Shown: piece after piece, positions 9,667 to 18,934 of the stretch
Layout of the letters: every line of letters starts with the position of its first letter
Position numbering within the stretch: position 1 is the first letter of the stretch
DNA from: Salinigranum rubrum
GTDB taxonomy: Archaea; Halobacteriota; Halobacteria; Halobacteriales; Haloferacaceae
NCBI RefSeq assembly: GCF_002906575.1
Contig: NZ_CP026309.1
Location: forward strand, 992,001-1,056,000
Length of the DNA: 64,000 bases
Direction: 5' to 3'
Notes under the pieces: model-generated
Seen by the model: only the letters and a program-made list of their open reading frames with translations
What the model was told of the DNA's origin: nothing
Databases searched by the model: none
Made by a program: the position numbers and the translations under genes

Positions 9667-9990
9667 AGTGAGGCTTGGGGCGGTCCGGGCAAAAGGGTTC
9701 TCCCGGTGGGTCTTGGTTCGTGAGCGGATTTACGGAGTGATTGGATACGCCAACTGCACATTCATGAGTGTATTCGTAACAGAGAGGACCGCACGAGCGC
9801 CAGGCGGTTCACCGCGCCCGTGCCCCGCACGACTATCCCGCTCTCACCGACTGAGTCAGAGGAGACTCTACAGACTACAATCACTGGATACGTTCTCCGT
9901 ACTCGTCGCCCTTCGTCGACCATCCACCACCTGCTCGTCACCACAACTGGGCCGTCACACTTTGTACCACCGAGTCCTACCCCACACCCG
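9667..9990. other. Intergenic stretch of 324 bases
   Basis: Divergent gap between the SPFH gene and endonuclease III. Its base composition is slightly lower in GC than its neighbours. I see no gene, RNA or clear repeat. It presumably holds both promoters. Confidence 0.5.
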
Positions 9991-10812
9991 ATGACCGAGA
10001 AGCGAGACGAACCCGCCGAGAACATCAGCGGCGGCGAGCAGGGCGGCGGCGCGTTCACCGCGTTCGACGCCGACGCCGAAGGGGGACCGACCACGCGCGC
10101 GGAGGCCGTCGTCGACGAACTCGGGGCGATGTACTGGCAGAAGGCCTACGGCGGACAGGACGGCTTCGAGTGCCTCGTCCGGACGATTCTGAGCCAGAAC
10201 ACCTCCGACAAGGCGAGCCAGCCCGCCCACGACAGCCTCATGAATCGGTACGGTCCCGCCGACGAACTGGCGGAGAACCTCGCGGACGCCCCGCAAGACG
10301 AACTCGCCGAGACCATCTCCTCCGCTGGACTGTACAACCAGAAGTCGGAGGTCATCGTTCGGGTGGCGGAGTGGGCGCTCGACGAGTACGGCTCGACCAC
10401 CGAATTCGACCGGTTCGTCCGCGACGGAGAGCCGGGGGTGGTCCGCGACACCCTCCTCTCGCTGAAGGGCGTCGGCCCGAAGACGGCCGACTGCGTCCTC
10501 CTCTTTGCCGGAGGGCGCGGCGGCGTCTTCCCCGTCGACACCCACGTCCACCGCATCGCCCGGCGGATGGGGCTCGCGCCGCCCGACGCCGACCACGAGG
10601 AGGTAAGAGAACACCTAGAGCGCGACGTTCCTGGCGAGAAGTGCGGCTTCGGCCACACCGCGATGATCCAGTTCGGTCGGGAGTACTGCTCGGCCCGGAA
10701 ACCGGCGTGTCTCGACGGGCCCGAGGCGTGCCCGCTGTACGACCTCTGCGAGCGAGTCGGAATCGACGAACTCGACGGCGAGGTGGTCGACCCCGCCCAG
10801 GCCGCCGACTGA
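9991..10812 (+). CDS. nth: Endonuclease III (DNA glycosylase/AP lyase)
   Basis: A 273-residue HhH-GPD base-excision glycosylase for oxidised pyrimidines. The helix-hairpin-helix LKGVGPKTADCVL contains the catalytic Lys, and the aspartate is in PVDTHVHRI. A [4Fe-4S] loop of four cysteines follows (C in REYCSARKPAC, PEAC, LYDLC). ILSQNTSDK is the usual motif of helix 2. Compared with bacterial Nth (about 210 residues) it has a 40-residue acidic N-terminal extension. I chose ATG at 9991; the upstream frame (9820) is low-quality. Confidence 0.92.
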   Translation: MTEKRDEPAENISGGEQGGGAFTAFDADAEGGPTTRAEAVVDELGAMYWQKAYGGQDGFECLVRTILSQNTSDKASQPAHDSLMNRYGPADELAENLADAPQDELAETISSAGLYNQKSEVIVRVAEWALDEYGSTTEFDRFVRDGEPGVVRDTLLSLKGVGPKTADCVLLFAGGRGGVFPVDTHVHRIARRMGLAPPDADHEEVREHLERDVPGEKCGFGHTAMIQFGREYCSARKPACLDGPEACPLYDLCERVGIDELDGEVVDPAQAAD

Positions 10813-10841
10813 CCTTTGTTCCCGCCGCGTCAAGGGTCGGT

Positions 10842-11699
10842 ATGACCACCGACTCCGCGTACTCGATGCCCGCCTCGGCGCACCCCGGCCGCATCGCGCT
10901 CCGCGTCGGCGACGTCGACGGACTCCTCCCGTTTTATGCGGACGTGCTCGGCTTCGACGTCGACCGCACCGGCGACACGACCGTCCTCTCGGCGGGCGGG
11001 ACTCCGCTGGTCCTCCTGAACGAGGACTCCGACGCGCCCTCGCGCCCGAGCGACGCCGCGGGGCTGTTTCACCTCGCTATCCGGGTCCCCTCCCGGGCGG
11101 CGCTGGGCGATGTCCTCTCCCGCGTCGACGGCTCCTCGTACTCTCTATCTGGCGCGTCGGACCACCTCGTGAGCGAGGCGCTCTACCTCCGCGACCCCGA
11201 GGGGAACGGCGTCGAGGTGTACCGCGACCGCCCGCGCGAGGAGTGGACCTTCGAGGGAGAGAGAGTGAAGATGGACACGCTCCCGCTCGACCTCGACGCG
11301 CTCGGGGACGCCGCGACGGGCGCGAGCGCCGACAGGCTCCCCGACGAAACGGACCTCGGCCACGTCCACCTCGAAGTCTCGTCGCTCGGGGAGTCGAGAG
11401 CCTTCTACGTCGACACGCTGGGCTTGAACGTCCGGACGGAGTCGTACCCCGGCGCGCTGTTCGTCGCCGCGGGCGACTACCACCACCACGTCGGGTCGAA
11501 CACGTGGAACGGCCGACGAACTCCGGCGGGCGACCATCGGGGTGTCGAGTGGTTCGAGTTCCTCGTTCCCGACGCGGCGCAGGTGGACGCACTTCACGAC
11601 GCGCTCGGCCGCGACGCGGCCCACGAGGCCGACCGCGACGGGGACACGCTCGCTCTCACCGACCCGGACGGCGTCGGGGTCCGCGTTCGGCCGGTCTGA
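10842..11699 (+). CDS. Two-domain VOC protein (glyoxalase/extradiol dioxygenase-like)
   Basis: A 285-residue protein with two vicinal-oxygen-chelate modules: about 15-130 (HPGRIALRVGDVDGLLPFYADVLGF ... LRDPEGNGVEVYRD) and about 170-285 (LGHVHLEVSSLGESRAFYVDTLGL ... HHHVGSN ... LTDPDGVGVRV). The duplicated layout matches CatE-type catechol 2,3-dioxygenase-like proteins with a divalent-metal site. No aromatic pathway genes are near, so the reaction is unassigned. It begins 29 bases after nth, and may be cotranscribed. Confidence 0.82.
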   Translation: MTTDSAYSMPASAHPGRIALRVGDVDGLLPFYADVLGFDVDRTGDTTVLSAGGTPLVLLNEDSDAPSRPSDAAGLFHLAIRVPSRAALGDVLSRVDGSSYSLSGASDHLVSEALYLRDPEGNGVEVYRDRPREEWTFEGERVKMDTLPLDLDALGDAATGASADRLPDETDLGHVHLEVSSLGESRAFYVDTLGLNVRTESYPGALFVAAGDYHHHVGSNTWNGRRTPAGDHRGVEWFEFLVPDAAQVDALHDALGRDAAHEADRDGDTLALTDPDGVGVRVRPV

Positions 11700-11722
11700 G
11701 CCTCCTCGACCGCGTAGCGAGG

Positions 11723-12250
11723 TCAGCGCGAACAGGCCGCCTCCTCGACCGGACCGTCGACCGGGACGTCGCTCTCTCGATAGTCGGCGTCGGCCACCGT
11801 CCCCTCGAACGCGGGGATGGTGAGCCGGTAGTCGAAGGCGAACGCGAAGGGACCGAAGGGGTCGGAGAGGAACGCCGTGGCGTCCTCGCTCCCCTCGAAC
11901 AGCACGCCGGTCTGCAGCGAGACGACCTCTGCGGTTTCGGTCGTCGCGACGGCCTCGAAGCCGAGCGCGCCGAGTGCGGCCGGTGGGAGGTTCGTGTCCG
12001 TGCCCGTTTTGACCGGTTCGTCACCCTGGAGGACCGCCGACAGGAGCGACAGGTGGACGACGAACCGTATCTGTGGGCCCTCGGTGCCGACGACGAACTC
12101 CGTCCCGTCCGACGGGAAACAGCGGTCAGCGTGCGCGGCGTCCGCTCCGGCAGTCGCGGCCGCTGCGGAACCGGCGGTGCTGTAGGCGACTAAGAGCGCC
12201 ACGACCAGTGCGACTCGGACCGATTCGCTGAACGACCCGCGGAGGACCAT
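11723..12250 (-). CDS. Secreted haloarchaeal protein of unknown function
   Basis: A 175-residue protein. The N-terminus has a Sec-type signal (hydrophobic VALVVALLVAYSTAG at about 13-27, Ala-rich region at 28-40). The mature part begins with RCFPSDGTEFVVGTEGPQIRFVVHLSLL, which I recall in haloarchaeal families such as DUF7332. It has two Cys (about 44 and 173), possibly a disulfide. It is convergent with the VOC gene. Function unknown. Confidence 0.65.
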   Translation of the reverse strand: MVLRGSFSESVRVALVVALLVAYSTAGSAAAATAGADAAHADRCFPSDGTEFVVGTEGPQIRFVVHLSLLSAVLQGDEPVKTGTDTNLPPAALGALGFEAVATTETAEVVSLQTGVLFEGSEDATAFLSDPFGPFAFAFDYRLTIPAFEGTVADADYRESDVPVDGPVEEAACSR

Positions 12251-12319
12251 ATCCGAGTTGGGGCGTCGAGAACCAAAAGTATCGCGTGTAGAGACAGTGT
12301 CCTGAGAGTTACTTTCCGG

Positions 12320-12688
12320 TCAGACGTCGGTCATCACCTCGACGATGGCGTCGGCGCTGGCGCGGTTCGTCGCGAGCGGGACGTCGTGGACGTCACAGAT
12401 GCGGAGCAGGGCGGAGACGTCCGGTTCGTGCGGCTGAGCCGTGAGGGGGTCGCGGAAGAAGACGATACCGTGGCACTTCTCCTCGGCGACTTCGGCGCCG
12501 ATCTGAAGGTCGCCGCCGAGCGGCCCCGACTGCTTCCGCTCGATGTCGAGGTTCGTCTCCTCGCGGAGCCGTTTTCCGGTGGTGCCGGTGGCGACGAGGT
12601 CACAGGCGGCGAGGAGTTCCTCGTGTTCCTGTGCGAAGTCGATGAGTTCGGGCTTCTTCTCGTCGTGAGCGATGAGCGCGAGACGCAT
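12320..12688 (-). CDS. mgsA: Methylglyoxal synthase
   Basis: A 122-residue MGS-like protein converting dihydroxyacetone phosphate to methylglyoxal and phosphate. Typical motifs: N-terminal LALIAHDEKKPEL, the phosphate loop TGTTGKRL, the catalytic-loop SGPLGGDLQIGA and FFRDPLTAQPHEPD. The length is close to that of the E. coli enzyme (152) minus the N-terminal extension. It is a cytoplasmic hexameric enzyme in characterised cases. Neighbours give no pathway hint. Confidence 0.92.
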   Translation of the reverse strand: MRLALIAHDEKKPELIDFAQEHEELLAACDLVATGTTGKRLREETNLDIERKQSGPLGGDLQIGAEVAEEKCHGIVFFRDPLTAQPHEPDVSALLRICDVHDVPLATNRASADAIVEVMTDV

Positions 12689-12869
12689 ACCGAAGAGTGT
12701 GTGAGGCGTGGCTTGAAGCTACGGGCTGGACGACGGCGGGTGCCCGACGGGCAGGCCGGGAAGCGAGGAGCGGACGGTGACCGTCCTCGGTCGCGAAGCC
12801 ACGCCGTCGTGGTCGTTCGTGCCCGCTCGTCACTCTCGGCCGTTCTCATCCGCACGGAAGCGTCGCCCA

Positions 12870-12878
12870 GATATATTA
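12870..12878 (+). promoter_or_regulatory. TATA-like box for tandem UspA gene
   Basis: GATATATTA centred about 30 bases before the ATG at 12905, within an AT-rich run unlike the flanks. The spacing implies a leaderless or nearly leaderless mRNA. Confidence 0.5.
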
Positions 12879-12904
12879 CAAACAAATCATAACTTATATT
12901 CGTT

Positions 12905-13723
12905 ATGTACTCTGTCCTGCTCCCGGTCGACCGCAACACGGACCGAGCGTTCCACCAGGCGACGTACGTCACCCGCCTCGCCGATAGCGGTGCAGCGGTC
13001 GAGGCGACCGTTCTCTACGTCGTTCCCCCGAACACCTTCGACCGACCCGAAGACGTCGAGTTCTCCACGCTCAAGAGCACGGTCACGGCGGCCGATCATC
13101 TCGAAGAGGCGGGCGTTTCGGTCGAACGGGTCGTCGACAACGGCGGCATCCCGCAGAAGATCATCCACACCGCGAACGACATCGACGCCGACGAGATCGT
13201 GATGGGTGGGCGGAAGCGAACGGGGGTGACACAGGTGCTGCTCGGGAGTACGGTTCAGGACGTCGTCCTCTCGGCGGACCGACCCGTCACGGTCACCGGT
13301 GGGACCGTCACACTCGGCACGGGCCGGCGTGAGGTCCTCGTCCCGGTCGACCGCGACGTCGATCGGGCGTTGGCCCAGGCGCGGTACGTCGCGAACTTGC
13401 CGAACGCCGCGGAACACGTCGACGCGACCGTCTGCTACGTCTTTCCCCATCAGGACTACGCGGGTGCGCCGCCACACGAGTTCGCGGAAGTCGACGCCGC
13501 TGTCGAGGCGGCCGCGTACCTCGACGGCGAGGGGGTCACTATCGACCGACTGGTGATCGGTGGTGAAGTGGTGTCGAAACTCCTCGACACCGCCGAAGAA
13601 CTCGACGTCGACTGCATCGTCATGGGCGGCCGCAAGCGCTCCGGCGTGCAGAAGGTGCTCCTGGGCAGTACCTCTCAGGACACCATGCTTTCGGCGACGC
13701 GGCCGGTCACGATTACAGGCTGA
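12905..13723 (+). CDS. Tandem universal stress protein (two UspA domains)
   Basis: A 272-residue protein of two UspA domains, about 1-135 and 140-272. Each begins with a beta strand (YSVLLPVDR; REVLVPVDR) and ends with a nucleotide-binding-like glycine motif (MGGRKRTGVTQVLLGS; MGGRKRSGVQKVLLGS). The similarity between halves shows a duplication. UspA proteins bind ATP/AMP and are linked to stress survival; a specific role is unknown. Confidence 0.88.
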   Translation: MYSVLLPVDRNTDRAFHQATYVTRLADSGAAVEATVLYVVPPNTFDRPEDVEFSTLKSTVTAADHLEEAGVSVERVVDNGGIPQKIIHTANDIDADEIVMGGRKRTGVTQVLLGSTVQDVVLSADRPVTVTGGTVTLGTGRREVLVPVDRDVDRALAQARYVANLPNAAEHVDATVCYVFPHQDYAGAPPHEFAEVDAAVEAAAYLDGEGVTIDRLVIGGEVVSKLLDTAEELDVDCIVMGGRKRSGVQKVLLGSTSQDTMLSATRPVTITG

Positions 13724-13803
13724 GCCGACCCAGCGGCAGCAGCGATACGACGCCGCCCCGCTTCGGTCTTCGAGGCGTCGACCGAGTGGCGCCGACGGCC
13801 CGA

Positions 13804-15728
13804 CTACTTGAACCGGAACGTCTCGAGGTTCTTCGGCGCGAACGTCCGCATGTTGTAGTTGTGGTACAGCGCCGAGGAGAGGTCCTGCACCGAGCGCTCG
13901 TCGCCGTGGACGCACAGCACCTTCTCGGGACGGGGGTTCATCGTCTTCACGAAGTTCTCCAGCCCCTGTCTATCCGCGTGGCCGGAGAAGCCGTCGACGG
14001 TCTCGACGCCCATCTTCAGCGAGAGGGTCGACGAGCGCCCCATGTCGTTGCGGTCGTTGACGGGGATTTCGTCCCAGCCGTTCTGGATTCTCCTCCCTAG
14101 GGTTCCCTGTGCCTGGTAGCCGACGAAGACGAGGTTCGAGTCCGGGTCCGGGCCGAGGTGGCGGAGCCACGACATGATGGGGCCGCCCGTGATCATCCCC
14201 GAGGTGGAGAGGATGATGGCGGGGCCGCCGTCTTTCACCTCCTGACGCTCTTCCTCCCCGCCGTCGATGTGGTTGAACTCCTCGGCGAGGAAGGGGTTGG
14301 CGTCCTCGTGGAAGATTCGGTCTCGGAGGTCGTCGCGGAGGTACTCGGGTAGGTGGTGTGGATGGCGGTCGCCTCCCAGATCATCCCGTCGAGGTGGACC
14401 GGCATGGAGGGAATCTTGTCGTTGCGCATCGCCTCTTCGAGGACGAGCATGATCTCCTGAGAGCGCCCGACGGCGAAGGCGGGGATGACGACCTTCCCGC
14501 CCTGGTCGTGTGTCTCCCGGATGATGTCGAGCAGTTTCCGCTCGGAGTCCTCCTGGTCGGTCTGGTAGTCGTTTCGTCCTCCGTAGGTGGATTCGAGCAC
14601 GAGCGTCTCGACGCGCGGGAAGTCGTTGACCGCGCCGTTGAACAGGCGGGTGTCCTTGTAGTGAATGTCGCCGGAGAACGCGACGTTGTAGAGGCCGTCG
14701 CCGATGTGGAAGTGGGTGACGGCAGAGCCGAGAATGTGGCCCGCGTTGTGGAACGTGAGCTTCACGTCGGGCGCGATGTCGGTCACGTCGCCGTACTCCA
14801 GGGGAATGCAGTGCTTGATGGCCTCCCGGACCATCTCCGACTCGTACGGCGGGGTGCGGCCCTCCTTCGAGGCGACGTCGAGGTAGTCGAGCGTGAGAAG
14901 CCCCATCAGGTCGCGCGTCGGTTCGGTGCAGTAGATGGGCCCGTCGTACCCGTACTTGAACAGCAGGGGGATGAGGGCGGAGTGGTCGAGGTGCGCGTGC
15001 GTCAACACCACCGCGTCGAGCGTGTTCGCGCCCGCACCGAGCGCCTCGGGAACCTGCAGGTAGGGGACTTCCCCCTCGGCACCGGGCTTGTCGCCGCAGT
15101 CGATCAACACCCGCGTCTCGGGCGTCGAGAGAATGAACGAGGCACGACCCACTTCACGGCAGCAGCCGAGCGTCGTGATGCGGACCCACTCGTCGTTCGA
15201 CAGTTCCTGACGGTGGATCTGTCGGCCGACCCGTTCGAGGATCGAGCGGCGCTCCTCGCGCTCCTGTTTGAGGAAGTTGCGGACGTTCGACACCGTCGCG
15301 CTCTGGATCGGCGGGGTTCGAACCACCTCGGGCGTCCACCCGACCTCCTGTGTGATCTTTCGAAGCGTGGAGCCGTGCCGGCCGATGACCATCCCGGGCT
15401 TCTCGGCCTCGATGACGATCTCGCCCGTGTCCTCGTGGAAATCCAGCGAGGTGACGCCCGCCTCCTCGGGGATGACGTCGAGCACCTGCGCCTCGGCCTC
15501 TCTGGGCGAGGCGAGCACGTCGGGGTCCGGGCGGACCGTGATCCGTTTCCGGAGCTTGGAGGCGAGCCGCCGGATGAGGTCGCCGTTCTGTGCGAACTGT
15601 TTCGGGTGCCGGGTGTAGACCACCAGCTCCGGCCCCTCGTACTTCACGTCCGAGACCGAGATGTCCGTCGGCAGCTCGGATTCGATCTCTGCTTGTAACT
15701 CATCGAGTTGCTTGTCTACGGAACTCAT
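13804..15728 (-). CDS. FttA/aCPSF1 transcription termination ribonuclease, split by an apparent single-base deletion
   Basis: Two frames together give a 641-residue KH-MBL-beta-CASP protein, the archaeal CPSF73 homologue that cleaves nascent RNA and terminates transcription. Residues about 1-145 hold the KH domains; the MBL site is LTHAHLDHSALIP; the beta-CASP part includes LESTYGGRNDYQ. The first frame ends wrongly after HTTYP; the other resumes EYLRDDL and carries STSGMITGG, GFSGHADR and VHGDERS. The joint is the G run at 14347-14349 (plus strand); one extra G restores 1926 nt, a whole number of codons. The ATG at 15728 (MSSVDKQL) is preferred to 15749. Since the gene is normally essential, a sequencing undercall is likely. 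Confidence 0.9.
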
Positions 15729-15957
15729 AGCTGAGAGCGATTCGCCCATCCTGTGGACGCATCGGGGTCGGGCTCGGCTGTCTCTTCCGTGGCCGCGGTC
15801 GGGACTCTCGACTCCCGTGGCGAGCGCTCTGTCCAGCGCGTGCCGATGAGGGGAGACCCGAGAGAGTGCATTATCGACTAGGTCAGTAGTGCAGTGTCGT
15901 GACTGCGGTGCGGGAAGAGGCAGTGAAAACCCGCTTAATCGGGTCTATCACCGCCGA

Positions 15958-15967
15958 GTTATAAAAG
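15958..15967 (+). promoter_or_regulatory. TATA-like box
   Basis: GTTATAAAAG, about 45 bases before the start at 16008, the only strong AT-rich box in the divergent gap after FttA. Confidence 0.35.
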
Positions 15968-16007
15968 CCTTCGCAAATCCGAAGTGCCCCGCTCACCTCG
16001 TCTCCCC

Positions 16008-16495
16008 ATGCGACTCACTCCCGACCGGGTCGAACGCGAGTACGAGTGGACACGGGCGCGGGCCTCACGCGTCGTCAGCGTGATCAACGACACGCGCGAG
16101 CGACTCGGAGAGGTCTTCGGCGTGACCGTCGACCCCGTCACCGAAGACCAGTACCGCGCGGAGGTCGACGCCGTCTTCGTCGACGGGGAGCGCGCGGTCA
16201 ACGTCGCCGCCTACATCGGCATCCTCCGTGACATCGACGTCGAGGGCGACTATCCGGGGTTCGTCGTCGACGAGGTGCTGGGGAGGGAACTGGCGGCGAC
16301 CATCGCCGGCGGTCAGCCGCTCGCGCTGCTCGCCCAGGCGACGTTCCACGTCGCGGACGTGTTCACTCACACGGAGGGAACGGCCGGCGTCGACGACCTC
16401 GACGCGGCGCTCGCGGCGGGCTTTCAGACGCGGCTTCCCGGGTGGTCGTGGCGCGACCACGACCCTTCGCGGTGTCGCCGCCCTCGCGCGAGTGA
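16008..16495 (+). CDS. Conserved-looking haloarchaeal protein, 3' end probably frameshifted
   Basis: Unrecognised protein. The clear part is residues 1 to about 144: MRLTPDRVEREYEWT, helices, a beta segment QYRAEVDAVFVDGERAVNVAAYIGIL and an Asp-rich loop DIDVEGDYPGF. The frame itself runs on to 17042, through a gene on the other strand, and its later part is low-complexity Arg/Ala/Pro. Shifting to the next frame near 16436-16442 (CCCGGG) gives a stop at 16493-16495 and a 162-residue protein, just before the opposing gene ends. That one-base deletion matches others here, but this case is less certain because I cannot recognise the family's C-terminus. Confidence 0.5.
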
Positions 16496-16532
16496 CGCCT
16501 CCGACGCGTCGGCCGGTGGGCCCCTCGACGCG

Positions 16533-17045
16533 TCAGCCGATGAGCCGCGAGCGCGACGAGAACTCGTCAGCGGACTCGGGGCCGTCGAGCCGTTCGAGTC
16601 GCTCGGAGACGCACCGCGCTCGGCGCTCGTGGTCACAGGGAGTGACGTTCACCAGCACCCCGTCTTGGTACTCCGCGAGGAGCGCCCACGGGACGCGCTG
16701 GGTGACGTACTCCGCTCCCATACGGCCGCGTCCGGCGCGGCGGCGCTCGCCGAACCCCACCAGTTCGGAGCCGTGTTGCCACGCCCAGCGCTTGAACGCC
16801 TGGAGCGCCACCCGTGCCTCCCGTTCGCGGTGGCTGTGCAGGCGCGACGAGAGGTCGTGATGTGCGTCCCACTCGCGGACCTCGACCGCCTCGACGCAGC
16901 CGTCGGATTCGAGTGCCTTGGCCCGTGCGACGAGCCGTCTGGCCCCGTTCTCACGAGTGCCCGGCCGTATCCAGAGTTCGAGTCGTCTCCCCGTCGTCTG
17001 TCCCGCGCGGGAGTACCGCTCGGGACTGTTGGTCGACGCTGACAT
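16533..17045 (-). CDS. Haloarchaeal HTH-type/DUF protein
   Basis: A 170-residue protein. The order is a short tail, a ferredoxin-like first half (RRLELWIRPGTRENGARRLVARAKALESDG, then VEAVEVREWDAH), and a second half with VALQAFKRWAWQHGSELVGF and WALLAEYQDGVLVNVTPC. This scheme (LELWxR ... VxVW ... F..WA...G..L..F ... AEYxDGxLxxVxPC) is common in haloarchaeal proteins annotated as HTH-domain proteins. I chose the ATG at 17045 over 17147. Function unknown. Confidence 0.65.
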   Translation of the reverse strand: MSASTNSPERYSRAGQTTGRRLELWIRPGTRENGARRLVARAKALESDGCVEAVEVREWDAHHDLSSRLHSHREREARVALQAFKRWAWQHGSELVGFGERRRAGRGRMGAEYVTQRVPWALLAEYQDGVLVNVTPCDHERRARCVSERLERLDGPESADEFSSRSRLIG

Positions 17046-17180
17046 CCCCGTCCGAAATACGGCGATTGTTAACAAGTAACTATCCCTTGGATGGACGTTC
17101 CCCACACGACCGCCGTCGATGTCGACCGCGTTCGCCGACGGGCCCACCGGTTCGCTCGCGTCGGATTGGCCGCTTCGGGG

Positions 17181-17190
17181 TCTTTAAGAC
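17181..17190 (+). promoter_or_regulatory. TATA-like box for proS
   Basis: TCTTTAAGAC, centred about 28 bases before the ATG at 17214, the spacing of a leaderless haloarchaeal mRNA. Confidence 0.5.
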
Positions 17191-17213
17191 GGCGCTGACG
17201 CAACGCACCGGCA

Positions 17214-18688
17214 ATGAGCGACGACCAGGAACTCGGCATCACCGAGTCGAAATCACACCGAACCGGCGAGTGGTACGCCGAAGTGGTCCAGAAGGCCGGG
17301 CTGGCGAACTACGCCCCCGAGGGGATGAGCGGCTTCATCATCACGCGTCCGCGGGGCTACGCGCTCTGGGAGCGCCTCCAGCGCGCGCTGGACGCGAAGT
17401 TCAAGGCGACGGGCGTCCAGAACGCGTACTTCCCGCTTTTCATCCCCGAGTCGTACCTCGAACGCGAGAAGGACATCGTCGAGGGGTTCGACCCCGAGGT
17501 GGCGTGGGTCACCCACGGGGGGCACGAGGAACTGGACGAGCGACTGGCCGTCAGACCGACCTCCGAGTCGATCATCGCCCCCTACATGAGTCGGTGGGTC
17601 CGGAGCCACCGCGACCTCCCCCTGCGCGTGAACCAGTGGGCCTCCGTGGTGCGGTGGGAGGCGACGGAGACGAAGCCGTTCTTCCGGACGAAGGAGTTCC
17701 TCTGGCAGGAGGGCCACACCGCCCACGACACCCACGACGACGCGTGGGAGGAGACCATCCTCCGACTGGACCAGTACCAGGAGACGTACGAGGAGGTCCT
17801 CGCTATCCCCGTCCTCCGGGGGCAGAAACCCGACCACGACAAGTTCCCCGGGGCGCACACCACCACCACCGTCGAGGCGCTGATGCCCGACGGTAAATCG
17901 GTCCAGGGCGCGACGAGCCACCATCTCGGCACCTCGTTCGCCGAGGCGTTCGACATCACCTACACCGACGAGAACGAGGACGAACAGGTCGCTCACACGA
18001 CCTCGTGGGGGCTCTCGTGGCGCGCGCTCGGCGCCCTCATCATGACCCACTCCGACGAACAGGGGCTCGTCCTCCCCCGGCCATCGCCCCCGAGCAGGTC
18101 GTCATCGTCCCCATCTGGCAGTCGGAGACGAAAGAGCGGGTGCTCGACTACGCCGAGGGCGTCGCCGACGAGTTAGAAGAGGCCGGCGTCAGAGTCGAAC
18201 TCGACGACCGCGACGAGCGCAACCCCGGGTTCAAGTTCAACGAGTGGGAGTTGAACGGCGTCCCCCTCCGGATCGAAATCGGGCCGAACGAGGTCGACGA
18301 CGAGGCGCTCACCCTCGCACACCGACCCGACGGCGAGAAACACGAAGTCGCTCGCGAGGGCGTCGTCGACACCGTGGAAGAACACCTCGACGAGGTGTAC
18401 GCCAAACTCTACGCCGCCGCCGAGGAGACGCTGGAGGGGGCGGTCCGCGAGGCCGACTCCCGGGCCGACATCCTCGGGACGCTCGGTCGACACGGCGGCT
18501 ACGTGAAGGCCCCGTGGTGCGGCGACGAGGCGTGCGAGACCGAGATCAAAGACCAGATCGCCGCCGAGATCGTCATGGTGCCGTTCCACGCCGCGGACGA
18601 ACCGGGCGAACTCATTCACGAGGGCGAGGACTGTGCGATCTGTGGCGAGGACGCCGTCGAGACGGCGTACTTCGCGAAGTCGTACTGA
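17214..18688 (+). CDS. proS: Prolyl-tRNA synthetase (archaeal type), split by an apparent single-base deletion
   Basis: Two frames give a 491-residue class II prolyl-tRNA synthetase of the archaeal/eukaryotic type. Frame one has motif 1 (SGFIITRPRGYALWE), motif 2 (VVRWEATETKPFFRTKEFLWQEGH) and motif 3 beginning at TTSWGLSWRALGALIMTHSDEQGLVLP. Frame two resumes with PAIAPEQVVIVPIW and carries the anticodon-binding domain and a C-terminal zinc-type domain (AxWCGDEACE, CAICGEDA, ending in FAKSY, the conserved terminal Tyr). The joint is the C run at 18074-18078; one more C restores 1476 nt. The gene is essential, so this is very probably a sequencing undercall. Confidence 0.93.
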
Positions 18689-18859
18689 CCAGTCCTCGTC
18701 GAACCACTCGACCGCCGCGACCCGAAGACGCCTCGACCGACCTTCTCTTCGCGCTCCCGGAGACTGCCCACGTCGCCGCACGCGGACCGGAGTCCTACAC
18801 GGTCGTTCGTCCCGTTCGGCATCCGTCGTTCCCGTCCTAATCGGATACGGATTGATATT

Positions 18860-18876
18860 ATCACCTTATATGTGAT
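18860..18876. promoter_or_regulatory. Inverted repeat in the gltB promoter region
   Basis: ATCAC, 7 bases, GTGAT, with a TATA-like centre (CTTATAT), in the AT-rich 246-base gap before gltB. It could be an operator overlapping the core promoter. That nitrogen status controls it is only a guess. Confidence 0.3.
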
Positions 18877-18934
18877 TAACACACCCTTATCCCTTGATGA
18901 GTAGCCTGATAAGTGCGAAGTACAATCGAGGGGT

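Noticed and set aside
16495-17042. Extension of the gene at 16008 to 17042 as one 345-residue protein
   Set aside because: The extension is antisense to a credible minus-strand gene and is low-complexity.
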